Origin: JAOPZW01 sp963789015 | GTDB taxonomy: Bacteria > Actinomycetota > Thermoleophilia > Solirubrobacterales > Solirubrobacteraceae | Reading direction: 5' to 3' | Assembly: GCA_963789015.1 (NCBI GenBank) | Contig: CAWBIU010000003.1 | Location: forward strand, 186,001 to 250,000 | DNA: 64,000 nucleotides | Shown: piece after piece, positions 57,251-64,000 of the stretch | Layout: the number at the start of each line of letters is the position of its first letter | Position numbering within the stretch: position 1 is the stretch's first letter | The notes under the pieces: generated by a model | What the model was told of the DNA's origin: nothing | Seen by the model: only the letters and a program-made list of their open reading frames with translations | The model's database searches: none | Program-made: the position numbers and the translations under genes

Positions 57251-58150
57251 ATGACCGACGCCATCTCCGTCTCGGCGCTCGTCAAGACGTTCGGGAGCTT
57301 CCGTGCCCTCGACGGCCTCGACCTCGAGGTCTCCACGGGGGAGGTGCACGGCTTCCTCGGGCCCAACGGCGCCGGGAAGTCGACCACGATCCGGGTGCTG
57401 CTCGGGCTGCTGCGCGCCGACGGCGGCAGCGTCTCGCTGCTCGGCGGCGACCCGTGGGCCGACGCGGTGGCCATCCACCGGCGCCTGGCCTACGTGCCCG
57501 GCGACGTCAGCCTGTGGCCGAACCTGACCGGCGGCGAGGCGATCGACCTCCTCGGGCGCCTGCGCGGCGGGCTGGACCCGCGACGGCGAGCCGACCTGCT
57601 CGAGCGCTTCGAGCTCGATCCGGCCAAGAAGGCCCGCACGCTGTCCAAGGGCAACCGCCAGAAGGTCGCGCTCGTCGCCGCGCTCGCCTCGGACGCCGAG
57701 CTGCTCGTGCTCGACGAGCCGACGTCCGGCCTGGACCCGCTCAAGGAGACCGTCTTCCAGGAGTGCATCGAGGAGGTCCGCCGCGCCGGGCGCACGGTCC
57801 TGCTCTCGAGCCACATCCTCGCCGAGGTCGAGGCGCTGTGCGACCGCGTGACGATCATCCGCGCCGGGCGCGCCGTCGAGAGCGGCACGCTGGCCGAGCT
57901 GCGCCACCTGACGCGCACCTCGATCACCGTCGAGACCGCCCGGCCGCCCGACGGGCTCGCCGCGCTCGAGGGCCTGCACGGCCTGCAGGTCGACGGCTCG
58001 CGGGCGCGCTTCGACGTGGACACCGCGCGCCTGGACGAGGTCATGCGCCGCCTCGCCCCGCTCGGCATCCGCAGCCTCACGAGCCGCCCGCCGACACTCG
58101 AGGAGCTGTTCCTGCGCCACTACGGCGACGAGATCGCCGAGGCGGCGTGA
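57251..58150 (+). CDS. ABC exporter ATP-binding protein
   Basis: A 299-residue ABC ATPase of the drug/antibiotic exporter (DrrA/CcmA-like) type: Walker A GPNGAGKST (about 38-46), signature LSKGNRQKV, Walker B LLVLDEPTSGLD and switch SSHILAEVEALC. The signature Gln is replaced by Asn-Arg (KGNRQ), as in the antibiotic-exporter subgroup. A 70-residue C-terminal domain follows. Its stop overlaps the permease start (GTGA 58147-58150). Confidence 0.9.
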   Translation: MTDAISVSALVKTFGSFRALDGLDLEVSTGEVHGFLGPNGAGKSTTIRVLLGLLRADGGSVSLLGGDPWADAVAIHRRLAYVPGDVSLWPNLTGGEAIDLLGRLRGGLDPRRRADLLERFELDPAKKARTLSKGNRQKVALVAALASDAELLVLDEPTSGLDPLKETVFQECIEEVRRAGRTVLLSSHILAEVEALCDRVTIIRAGRAVESGTLAELRHLTRTSITVETARPPDGLAALEGLHGLQVDGSRARFDVDTARLDEVMRRLAPLGIRSLTSRPPTLEELFLRHYGDEIAEAA

Positions 58151-59730
58151 GCACGCTCGCGGGCGCTGCGACCATGGTCCGCTTCGCGCTGCGGCGCGAG
58201 CGGCTGCGGATCCCGGTCTACGTCCTCGTGCTCGCGTTCCTGGTCGCCTCGACCGAGCTGCAGAGCGAGAGCCTGTACCCGACTCAGGCCGACCGCGCCG
58301 CCTACGCGGCGAGCGTCGCCGGCAACCCCGGCCTGATCGCGATGGTCGGCCCGGCGCTGCGCGTCACCGACGTGGGTGGCGACGTGGCCTGGCAGTGGGG
58401 CGCCTTCGGGGCGATCGGCGCCGCCCTGATGAGCATGTTCATCGTCGGCCGCCACACGCGCGCGGAGGAGCAGAGCGGGCGCAGCGAGCTGTTGCGCGCG
58501 GGCGTGCTCGGCCGTCGCGCGCCCGCGGTCGCCGCCGCCGGCGTCGCCGCGCTCGCGGCGCTGCTCGCCGGGGCGGGCGTCGCGGGGACGATGATCGCGC
58601 TCGGGCAGCCCGCGGCCGGCTCGCTCGCGCTCGGCGCGTCCTTCACCGGGGCCGGGCTGGCGTTCGCCGCGATCGCGCTGCTGGCCATGCAGGTGAGCCA
58701 GAGCACGAGCGGCGCCTACGCGATCTCCGGCGCCGCGCTCGGCGCCGCCTACCTGCTGCGGGCCGCGGGCGACGTCGGCGACGGCACGCTGTCGTGGCTG
58801 TCGCCGATCGGCTGGGCGCAGGCCATGCGCCCCTTCGCGGACGAGCGCTGGTGGCCGCTGGGCCTCTCGCTCGGGCTCGCCGCCGCGGCGACCACGACCG
58901 CCTTCGCGCTGCTCGACCGCCGCGACGACGGCGCCGGGCTCGTCGCGCCGCGGCCCGGGCCACCGGCGGCGAGCGACGTGCTCGTCCGCCCGCTCGGCCT
59001 TGCCGTGCGCCTCGGGCGCAACGCGCTGGCCGCGTGGGCCGCCGGGCTGTTCCTCGCCGGCGTGTCGATCGGGCTCACCGGCCGCGACGCCGAGAGCATC
59101 GTCGGCCACAGCAGCGAGGCGGAGCGCCTGTTCGCCCAGACGGGCGGCGGCCTCGTCGACAACTACCTCGCGGTGTCGATGCTGTCGATGGCGCTGGTCG
59201 GCACGGGCTTCGCGCTGCAGAGTGTCCTGCGCATGCGCGCGGAGGAGTCAGACGGGCGCCTCGAGCCGCTGCTCGCCACCGGGCTCGGGCGCCCGCGCTG
59301 GGCGGCCGCGAACCTCGCCCTCGCGGCGGGCGGATCCGTCGTCGTGCTCGCCGCGCTCGGCGCCGGCACGGGGATCGCCGACGCGCTCGCCGCGCACGAC
59401 CTCGTCCGGCTGCCCGTGCTCGTCGGCTCGGCCGTGGCGCTGGCACCCGCGGTGTGGGTGCTCGCGGGCGCCGCCGTCGCGCTCTTCGGGATCGCGCCGC
59501 GGGCGATGCCCGCCGTCTGGGGCCTGCTCGGCGCGTGCTTCCTGCTCGCGTACCTGGGCCCGCTGCTCTCGCTGCCCGGTTGGGTCACCGACCTGTCGCC
59601 GTTCAGCCACGTCCCGCTGCTGCCGGCCGCGGATCTCAGTGTCGCGCCGCTGCTCGTCCTGACCGCCGTCGCCGCCGGGCTCGCGGCGGCCGGAACGGCC
59701 GCCTTCCGGCGTCGCGACGTGCCCGCCTGA
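58147..59730 (+). CDS. ABC exporter permease (ABC-2, polyketide-antibiotic exporter type)
   Basis: A 527-residue permease with about 12 TM segments in two halves, each beginning with a cytoplasmic helix (RRERLRIPVYVLV and RLGRNALAAWAAGLF) and containing RxEEQSGRSELL and RAEESDGRLEPLLATG, the paired loops of exporter permeases like TipB/ABC-2. It forms a transporter with the ATPase gene overlapping its start. The cargo is unknown. Confidence 0.88.
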   Translation: MSTLAGAATMVRFALRRERLRIPVYVLVLAFLVASTELQSESLYPTQADRAAYAASVAGNPGLIAMVGPALRVTDVGGDVAWQWGAFGAIGAALMSMFIVGRHTRAEEQSGRSELLRAGVLGRRAPAVAAAGVAALAALLAGAGVAGTMIALGQPAAGSLALGASFTGAGLAFAAIALLAMQVSQSTSGAYAISGAALGAAYLLRAAGDVGDGTLSWLSPIGWAQAMRPFADERWWPLGLSLGLAAAATTTAFALLDRRDDGAGLVAPRPGPPAASDVLVRPLGLAVRLGRNALAAWAAGLFLAGVSIGLTGRDAESIVGHSSEAERLFAQTGGGLVDNYLAVSMLSMALVGTGFALQSVLRMRAEESDGRLEPLLATGLGRPRWAAANLALAAGGSVVVLAALGAGTGIADALAAHDLVRLPVLVGSAVALAPAVWVLAGAAVALFGIAPRAMPAVWGLLGACFLLAYLGPLLSLPGWVTDLSPFSHVPLLPAADLSVAPLLVLTAVAAGLAAAGTAAFRRRDVPA

Positions 59731-59837
59731 CGCACCCGGCGGCCGTCTGTCGATATGGCTCATGTGTGCCTCTTGTCACGCCGAAAAGAGGGGTACAGCC
59801 GGTTCTTGGCAGACCCCCCTCCCGACGAGGCAGCCCA
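59731..59837 (+). other. Leader region with a CCTCTT/AAGAGG hairpin
   Basis: The 107-nt gap before the small gene at 59838 includes CCTCTT pairing with AAGAGG around GTCACGCCGAA, then a C-rich stretch. No known riboswitch was recognised and no TAnnnT box sits next to the ATG. Confidence 0.3.
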
Positions 59838-60056
59838 ATGCTCACCATCGCCCTCTCAGCCGTCGTGTTCCTCCTCATCGCCGGCGCGCTGTGGCTGTGG
59901 CACGAGGCGCGCGTCGTCGCGCGTCCCGAGTACGCCGACTACAACGAGCGGATGGATGCCGCCGATCGATTTCTCGACGCCCTCGAGACCGCTCCCCGCG
60001 CCGCGCGACTCCGCTTCCGCAAGCGGGGCGAGCGCCCCGACACCCTCGCCGCCTAG
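59838..60056 (+). CDS. Small membrane-anchored protein, 72 residues
   Basis: One N-terminal TM segment (IALSAVVFLLIAGALWLW) followed by a charged cytoplasmic-type tail with ADYNERMDAADRFLDALET and basic RLRFRKRGER. No family was recognised. ATG 59838 is the first start after a 107-nt gap. Its stop shares CTAG with ketopantoate reductase (60053-60056). Confidence 0.55.
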   Translation: MLTIALSAVVFLLIAGALWLWHEARVVARPEYADYNERMDAADRFLDALETAPRAARLRFRKRGERPDTLAA

Positions 60057-60949
60057 CCCTCGGTCGAGCGCAGGATCTCGCTGACCGCGGCCGCCGTCAC
60101 CGGCGCGCCGTCGGCCGACAGCACCCGCAGGATCGGGCCGGCGATCGCGTCGAGCTCGAGCGGGCGGCCCGACTCACGGTCCTTGAGCATCGACGTCTTC
60201 ATCGTCGGGTGCACGCCGCGCAGCCGCTTCTCGACGGGCGCGGGGTCGATGTCGGCGCCCGACGCGCGCGCCGCGGCCGCGACCTCGGCGACGAGCGGGC
60301 CGACCCAGTCGGGATGGGCCTCGCACGCCGGTCCGATCGGCGCGCCCGCCGCCGTCGTGAGCAGCGCCATCGGCGCGAGCACCGCGAGCTTGCGCCACAG
60401 GACGAAGGGCTCGTCGTCGTTCGTGGTCACGTCGAGCCCGGGCAGCTCGAGCAGCTCGGCGATCGCGCTCGCCGTCCCGGCGAGCTCGGGCGGCGTGGCC
60501 ACGTCGACGATCGAGAACGACGACAGCTGCTCGATCTCGCCGGCGCGGTGGCGCGTCGCCTCGACGGCGATCGTCGCGGCGACGACCGCGGACTCGGGGT
60601 AGCGGGCGCGCAGCAGCGCGACATGGTCGATCCCGTTGAGCAGCGGGACGATGGCCGCGCCGCGGAGCATCTGCGCCGGCACGCGTTCCAGCGAGGCGAG
60701 CAGGTCGTTGGCCTTGACCGCGACGAACAGCACGTCGACGGGCTCCGGCAGCCAGGCGGACGCCCGCGGGCGCGTCGCCAGCTCGCCGTCGGGCGCGCGC
60801 AGCGTGAGGCCGCGGACGGCGATCGCGGGCGCGCTGCGCTCCGTCGCGACGACGCTGACGGCGTGCCCGGCCGCGGCCGTGCGCGCGGCGATCAGGCCGC
60901 CGACGCCGCCGGGGCCGAGGACGCCGACCGTCTTCGGAGCGTCGGCCAC
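60053..60949 (-). CDS. panE: 2-dehydropantoate 2-reductase (ketopantoate reductase)
   Basis: A 298-residue PanE/ApbA protein that makes pantoate for coenzyme A using NADPH. The N-terminal VGVLGPGGVGGLIAARTAAAGH is the Rossmann turn; VKAND follows near residue 78; the catalytic Lys is in LWRKLAVLAP and HPTMKTSMLKDRESGRPLELD is the family C-terminal motif. It lies 13 nt downstream of metH on the same strand and may be co-transcribed. Other Apb/Pan genes are not visible. Confidence 0.9.
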   Translation of the reverse strand: MADAPKTVGVLGPGGVGGLIAARTAAAGHAVSVVATERSAPAIAVRGLTLRAPDGELATRPRASAWLPEPVDVLFVAVKANDLLASLERVPAQMLRGAAIVPLLNGIDHVALLRARYPESAVVAATIAVEATRHRAGEIEQLSSFSIVDVATPPELAGTASAIAELLELPGLDVTTNDDEPFVLWRKLAVLAPMALLTTAAGAPIGPACEAHPDWVGPLVAEVAAAARASGADIDPAPVEKRLRGVHPTMKTSMLKDRESGRPLELDAIAGPILRVLSADGAPVTAAAVSEILRSTEG

Positions 60950-60962
60950 GCCCCGGGGCCGC

Positions 60963-63900
60963 CTAGGCCGGCGCCGGCGAGCCGACGGGCTGCTCGGCCG
61001 GATCCTCGTCGGTCAGCGCCGCGCCGAGGTTGGCCGGGTCCTTGTCGGTCCCGGCGATCAGCTCGTCGCGCGCCTGGCGGTCGTTCTTCGGCAGGAAGCC
61101 CGACTTCATGCCGAAGTAGACGGCCTGCGGGTGGTGGGCGACGATCGCAACCGTCGACTGCTCGGGCTCGACCGCGTAGCCGCCGCTGAGGCGCATGCCG
61201 ACCGCCTCGGCGTCGAGCAGTCGGAAGACCTTCTCGTGCTCGGACTGCTCAGGGCAGGCGGGGTAGCCCCACGAGTAGCGGCGACCCTGGTCGGCGCCGA
61301 CGCCGAGCTGATCGCGGACCGTCGAGTGCAGCCACTCGGCCATGCCCTCGGCCGTCTGCACGCCGAGGCCGTGGACGAAGAGCTGCTCGGCGAACTCGCC
61401 GTCGCGCTCGAGCTCGGCCATCAGCTCGGTCACCTTGTCGCCGGCGGTCACGACCTGGAGCGCGACGACGTCGAGCTCGTCGCTGTCCTTGGGTCGGTAG
61501 AAGTCGGCCAGGCAGATGCGGTCGTGCTTGGGCTGGCGCGGGAAGACGAGCCGCTCGCGGACGGTCTCGCGATCCTCGGGGTCGAGCACGACGATCTCGT
61601 TGCCCTCGCTGTAGCACGGGAAGTAGCCGAGCACGGCGCGCGGGCGCAGGTAGTCGGCCTCGCGCCACATGCGCTCCAGCCGCGGGCGGAAGTCCTCGCC
61701 GACGAGCTTCTCCCAGGCCTCGCCCTTCACGCCGCGCCCGCCCCAGTGCAGCTTGAAGAGCACGTGCGTGTCGAGGTGGTGGTAGACGGCGTCCATGTCG
61801 ACGTCGACCTCACGGCGGCCCCACCACGGCGGGGTGGGGACGGGCGCGTCGGTGCTCGCAGCGGAGCGGACGGAGCTGTCGGACGTGTCCCCCTGCTCGG
61901 GCTCGGGTCCCTTCTCGCGCAGCTTCTGGGCCGCCTCGCGCGTCTTGGCCACGAGCGCCTCGCGCTTCTCGCCGTCGACGATCTGGTCCATCTTGGCCAG
62001 GCCCTCGAAGGCGTCCTTGCAGTAGAAGACGCCGGAGTCGTAGAGCGTGTCGTCCTCGCGCCCGTGCGGGTACAGCGCGCGCAGCCCGAAGTCGCGGTTG
62101 ATGGCCGCGCCGCCGATGAGCACGGGGAAGCTGAGCTTCTGCTCGTGCAGCTCCTGGATGCACATCGGCATCTGCTTCGAGGTCGAGACGAGCAGCGCGC
62201 TCAGGCCGATGGCCGTCGCGTCATGCTCCTTGGCCGCCTCGATGATGGTCTGGATCGGGACCTGCTTGCCGAGGTCGACGACCGTGTAGCCGTTGTTGGT
62301 GAGGATCGTGTTGACGAGCGACTTGCCGATGTCGTGGACGTCGCCGAACACGGTGGCGAGCACGACCGTGCCCTTCGTGTAGCCCTCGAGCTTGTCGAGG
62401 TACTGCTCGAGCCGGGCCACGGCGCGCTTCATGACCTCGGCGCTCTGGAGCACGAAGGGGAGGATCAGCTCGCCGGCGCCGAACTTGTCGCCGACCTCCT
62501 TCATGGCCGGCAGCAGCACGTCGTTCAGCGTCGGGACGGCGCCGATCTTGTCGACCGAGCGGTCGATCCAGTCCTCGACCCCGTCGCGCTTGCGGCGCAG
62601 GATGTGGAAGTGCAGCGCCTCCTCGGGCTCCATGCCCGCGGTGGCGTCGGCGGCCTCCTGCTCGGGCTCGTCGCCCTTGGCCTCGAAGTGCGCGATGAAG
62701 CGCTCGAGCGCGTCCTCGCGGCGGTTGAAGACGAGGTCGTCGGCGAGGTCGCGCTCGCCGTCGGAGATCTCGCCGTAGGGCGTGATGTGGTTCGGGTTGA
62801 CCATCGCCAGGTCCAGCCCGGCCTCGACGCAGTGGTGCAGGAAGACCGAGTTGAGGACGGCGCGGGCCGGCGGCGACACGCCGAACGAGACGTTGGAGAC
62901 GCCCAGCGAGGTCTGCACGCCGGCGATCTCGGACTTGATGCGGCGGATGCCCTCGATCGTCTCGACGGCGCTCGGCCGCCACTCCTCGTCGCCGGTGGTC
63001 AGCGTGAAGGTCAGGCAGTCGAAGATCAGCGACTCGGGCTCCAGGCCGTGCTCGTCGCAGGCCATCTCCTTGATGCGCTGCGCGATCTCGACCTTGCGCT
63101 CGGCCGTCTTGGCCATGCCGACCTCGTCGATGGTCAGCGCGATCAGGCTGGCGCCGTGGGCGAGCGCGAGCGGCGCGACGACGTCGAGCTTGCCGCGGCC
63201 GGCCTCGAGGTTGACCGAGTTGACGATCGCGCGGCCGGGGATCTGCTCGAGCGCGGTCTCGATGACCTCGGGCTCGGTCGAGTCGATCTGGATCGGCGCG
63301 GGCTGGGTGAGCGCGATGCGCTTGACGACCTGGCGCATCTGCTCGGCCTCGTCCTGGCGCTCGGTGAGCGCGACGCAGACGTCGAGCACGTGGGCGCCGC
63401 CCTCGACCTGGTCCTCGGCGACCTGCACGAGGCCGTCGTAGTCGTCGGCGAGCAGCAGCTCCTTGGCCTTGCGCGAGCCCTGCGAGTTGACGCGCTCGCC
63501 GACGAGCGTCGGGCGCGGATCCTGCACGAGCGGCGTCGCGGCCATCATGCTCGAGACGTGCGGCGCGCGGGCGGCCGGGCGCCAGTCGAGGTCGTGGTCG
63601 GCGCAGCGGTCGTGGATCGCGGCGATGTGGTCGGGCGTCGTGCCGCAGCAGCCGCCGACGATGCTCACGCCGTAGCGCTCGACGAACTCGCCGAGGATCG
63701 TGGAGAGCTCCTCGGGCGTCTCGGGGAAGATCGTCTCGCCGTCCGGGCCCTGGAGCGGCAGGCCGGCGTTGGGGATGCAGTGGACCGGGAGGGTGGCGAA
63801 CTCGCCGAGGTAGCGGATCGCGTCGCGCATGTCCTCGGGCCCGGTCGAGCAGTTCAGCCCGACGGCATCGACCTTGAGCGCCTCGAGCGTGGTCAGCGCG

Positions 63901-64000
63901 GAGGCGATGTCGGTGCCGAGCAGCATCTTGCCGCCCTGCGGCAGGAGCGAGACCGAGGCCTGGATCGGCACGGCGCGGCCGGTGCGCTTGAACGCCTCGC
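60963..64000 (-). CDS. metH: Cobalamin-dependent methionine synthase, N-terminus outside the window
   Basis: About 1,012 residues are visible, and the frame is open to the window edge (…FKRTGRAVPIQASV), so the N-terminal part of the homocysteine domain is missing. Zinc ligands are GLNCSTGP and GGCCGTTP. The pterin-binding domain (RPTLVGERVNSQGSRKAKELL), B12 cap and B12-binding domain with GDVHDIGK (His axial ligand) and the AdoMet activation domain (RYSWGYPACPEQSEHEKVF) follow in order. It transfers the methyl group from methyl-THF to homocysteine. No cobalamin riboswitch can be seen as the 5' end is absent. Confidence 0.93.
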   Translation of the reverse strand, partial: EAFKRTGRAVPIQASVSLLPQGGKMLLGTDIASALTTLEALKVDAVGLNCSTGPEDMRDAIRYLGEFATLPVHCIPNAGLPLQGPDGETIFPETPEELSTILGEFVERYGVSIVGGCCGTTPDHIAAIHDRCADHDLDWRPAARAPHVSSMMAATPLVQDPRPTLVGERVNSQGSRKAKELLLADDYDGLVQVAEDQVEGGAHVLDVCVALTERQDEAEQMRQVVKRIALTQPAPIQIDSTEPEVIETALEQIPGRAIVNSVNLEAGRGKLDVVAPLALAHGASLIALTIDEVGMAKTAERKVEIAQRIKEMACDEHGLEPESLIFDCLTFTLTTGDEEWRPSAVETIEGIRRIKSEIAGVQTSLGVSNVSFGVSPPARAVLNSVFLHHCVEAGLDLAMVNPNHITPYGEISDGERDLADDLVFNRREDALERFIAHFEAKGDEPEQEAADATAGMEPEEALHFHILRRKRDGVEDWIDRSVDKIGAVPTLNDVLLPAMKEVGDKFGAGELILPFVLQSAEVMKRAVARLEQYLDKLEGYTKGTVVLATVFGDVHDIGKSLVNTILTNNGYTVVDLGKQVPIQTIIEAAKEHDATAIGLSALLVSTSKQMPMCIQELHEQKLSFPVLIGGAAINRDFGLRALYPHGREDDTLYDSGVFYCKDAFEGLAKMDQIVDGEKREALVAKTREAAQKLREKGPEPEQGDTSDSSVRSAASTDAPVPTPPWWGRREVDVDMDAVYHHLDTHVLFKLHWGGRGVKGEAWEKLVGEDFRPRLERMWREADYLRPRAVLGYFPCYSEGNEIVVLDPEDRETVRERLVFPRQPKHDRICLADFYRPKDSDELDVVALQVVTAGDKVTELMAELERDGEFAEQLFVHGLGVQTAEGMAEWLHSTVRDQLGVGADQGRRYSWGYPACPEQSEHEKVFRLLDAEAVGMRLSGGYAVEPEQSTVAIVAHHPQAVYFGMKSGFLPKNDRQARDELIAGTDKDPANLGAALTDEDPAEQPVGSPAPA

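Noticed and set aside
59731..59837. A CGCCGAA…GGGTAC stretch slightly reminiscent of a c-di-AMP (ydaO) riboswitch
   Set aside because: It is too short and lacks the later conserved helices; only one 6-bp stem is clear.

Overview
The window reads as chromosomal DNA from a very GC-rich actinobacterium with many GTG starts. The gene content (HemQ-type coproheme decarboxylase, PQQ-type sugar dehydrogenases with basic Ala/Arg tails, a holin-X/DUF3618 operon, a PimA-like glycosyltransferase, SCP2 protein, CGFS glutaredoxin with BolA) fits Thermoleophilia, probably Solirubrobacterales (Conexibacter/Patulibacter-like). This placement is inferred from gene content; there is no rRNA or tRNA gene here. 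About 67 genes are packed with little intergenic space. No prophage, CRISPR array or intact insertion sequence was seen.

Layout. 1-8.7 kb: end of a methyltransferase, a frameshifted PQQ sugar dehydrogenase, a metallo-hydrolase, a cupin-SRPBCC fusion, then leftward nagA, a Leu/Phe/Val-type dehydrogenase, an ECF sigma factor with a built-in zinc anti-sigma motif, and an aldehyde dehydrogenase. 8.7-15.2 kb: a multi-TM GT-C-like protein, a second sugar dehydrogenase-like lipoprotein and a ferric-iron ABC transporter (permease, binding protein, ATPase) with iron-box-like sites. 15.2-24 kb: SCP2 protein, DsbA-like oxidoreductase, a frameshifted small protein, FMN protein, TetR with its operator, Nudix hydrolase divergent from rubredoxin, spermidine-synthase-like protein, a BioF-type enzyme, a methyltransferase and a tyrosine phosphatase. 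24-35.9 kb: DHFR-like protein divergent from an ECF sigma with a SnoaL-like tail, biotinyl carrier protein, acyltransferase, third sugar dehydrogenase, UBP zinc finger-HA fusion, an ArsR-DUF899-SRPBCC operon, SDR, hybrid histidine kinase and an MFS exporter.

35.9-48 kb: a damaged regulator remnant, a 180-bp foldback element, a secreted beta-propeller/RTX-repeat protein, cupin, GNAT, SDR, enoyl-CoA hydratase, arginase-like protein, PepSY protein, an unknown 651-residue membrane protein, GlsB-like protein, nitrilase-TetR pair and a four-gene envelope operon. 48-64 kb: CGFS glutaredoxin, BolA and an A-type Fe-S carrier; a glycoside hydrolase-like protein; HemQ with an AlkA-like glycosylase; a GT4-flippase fusion; NYN and GIY-YIG nucleases; an MMPL exporter divergent from an ABC exporter; ketopantoate reductase and cobalamin-dependent methionine synthase, which runs off the right end.

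Three genome-wide habits stand out. Many genes have a TAnnnT box 6-10 nt before the start codon, indicating leaderless mRNAs. Half of the convergent gene pairs (8 of 16) share exactly a 4-nt stop overlap (CTAG, TTAG or CTAA). The two widest convergent gaps each carry a hairpin with the same CATAC loop but different, still complementary stems. Two genes contain single-base insertions that may be real decay or sequencing errors.
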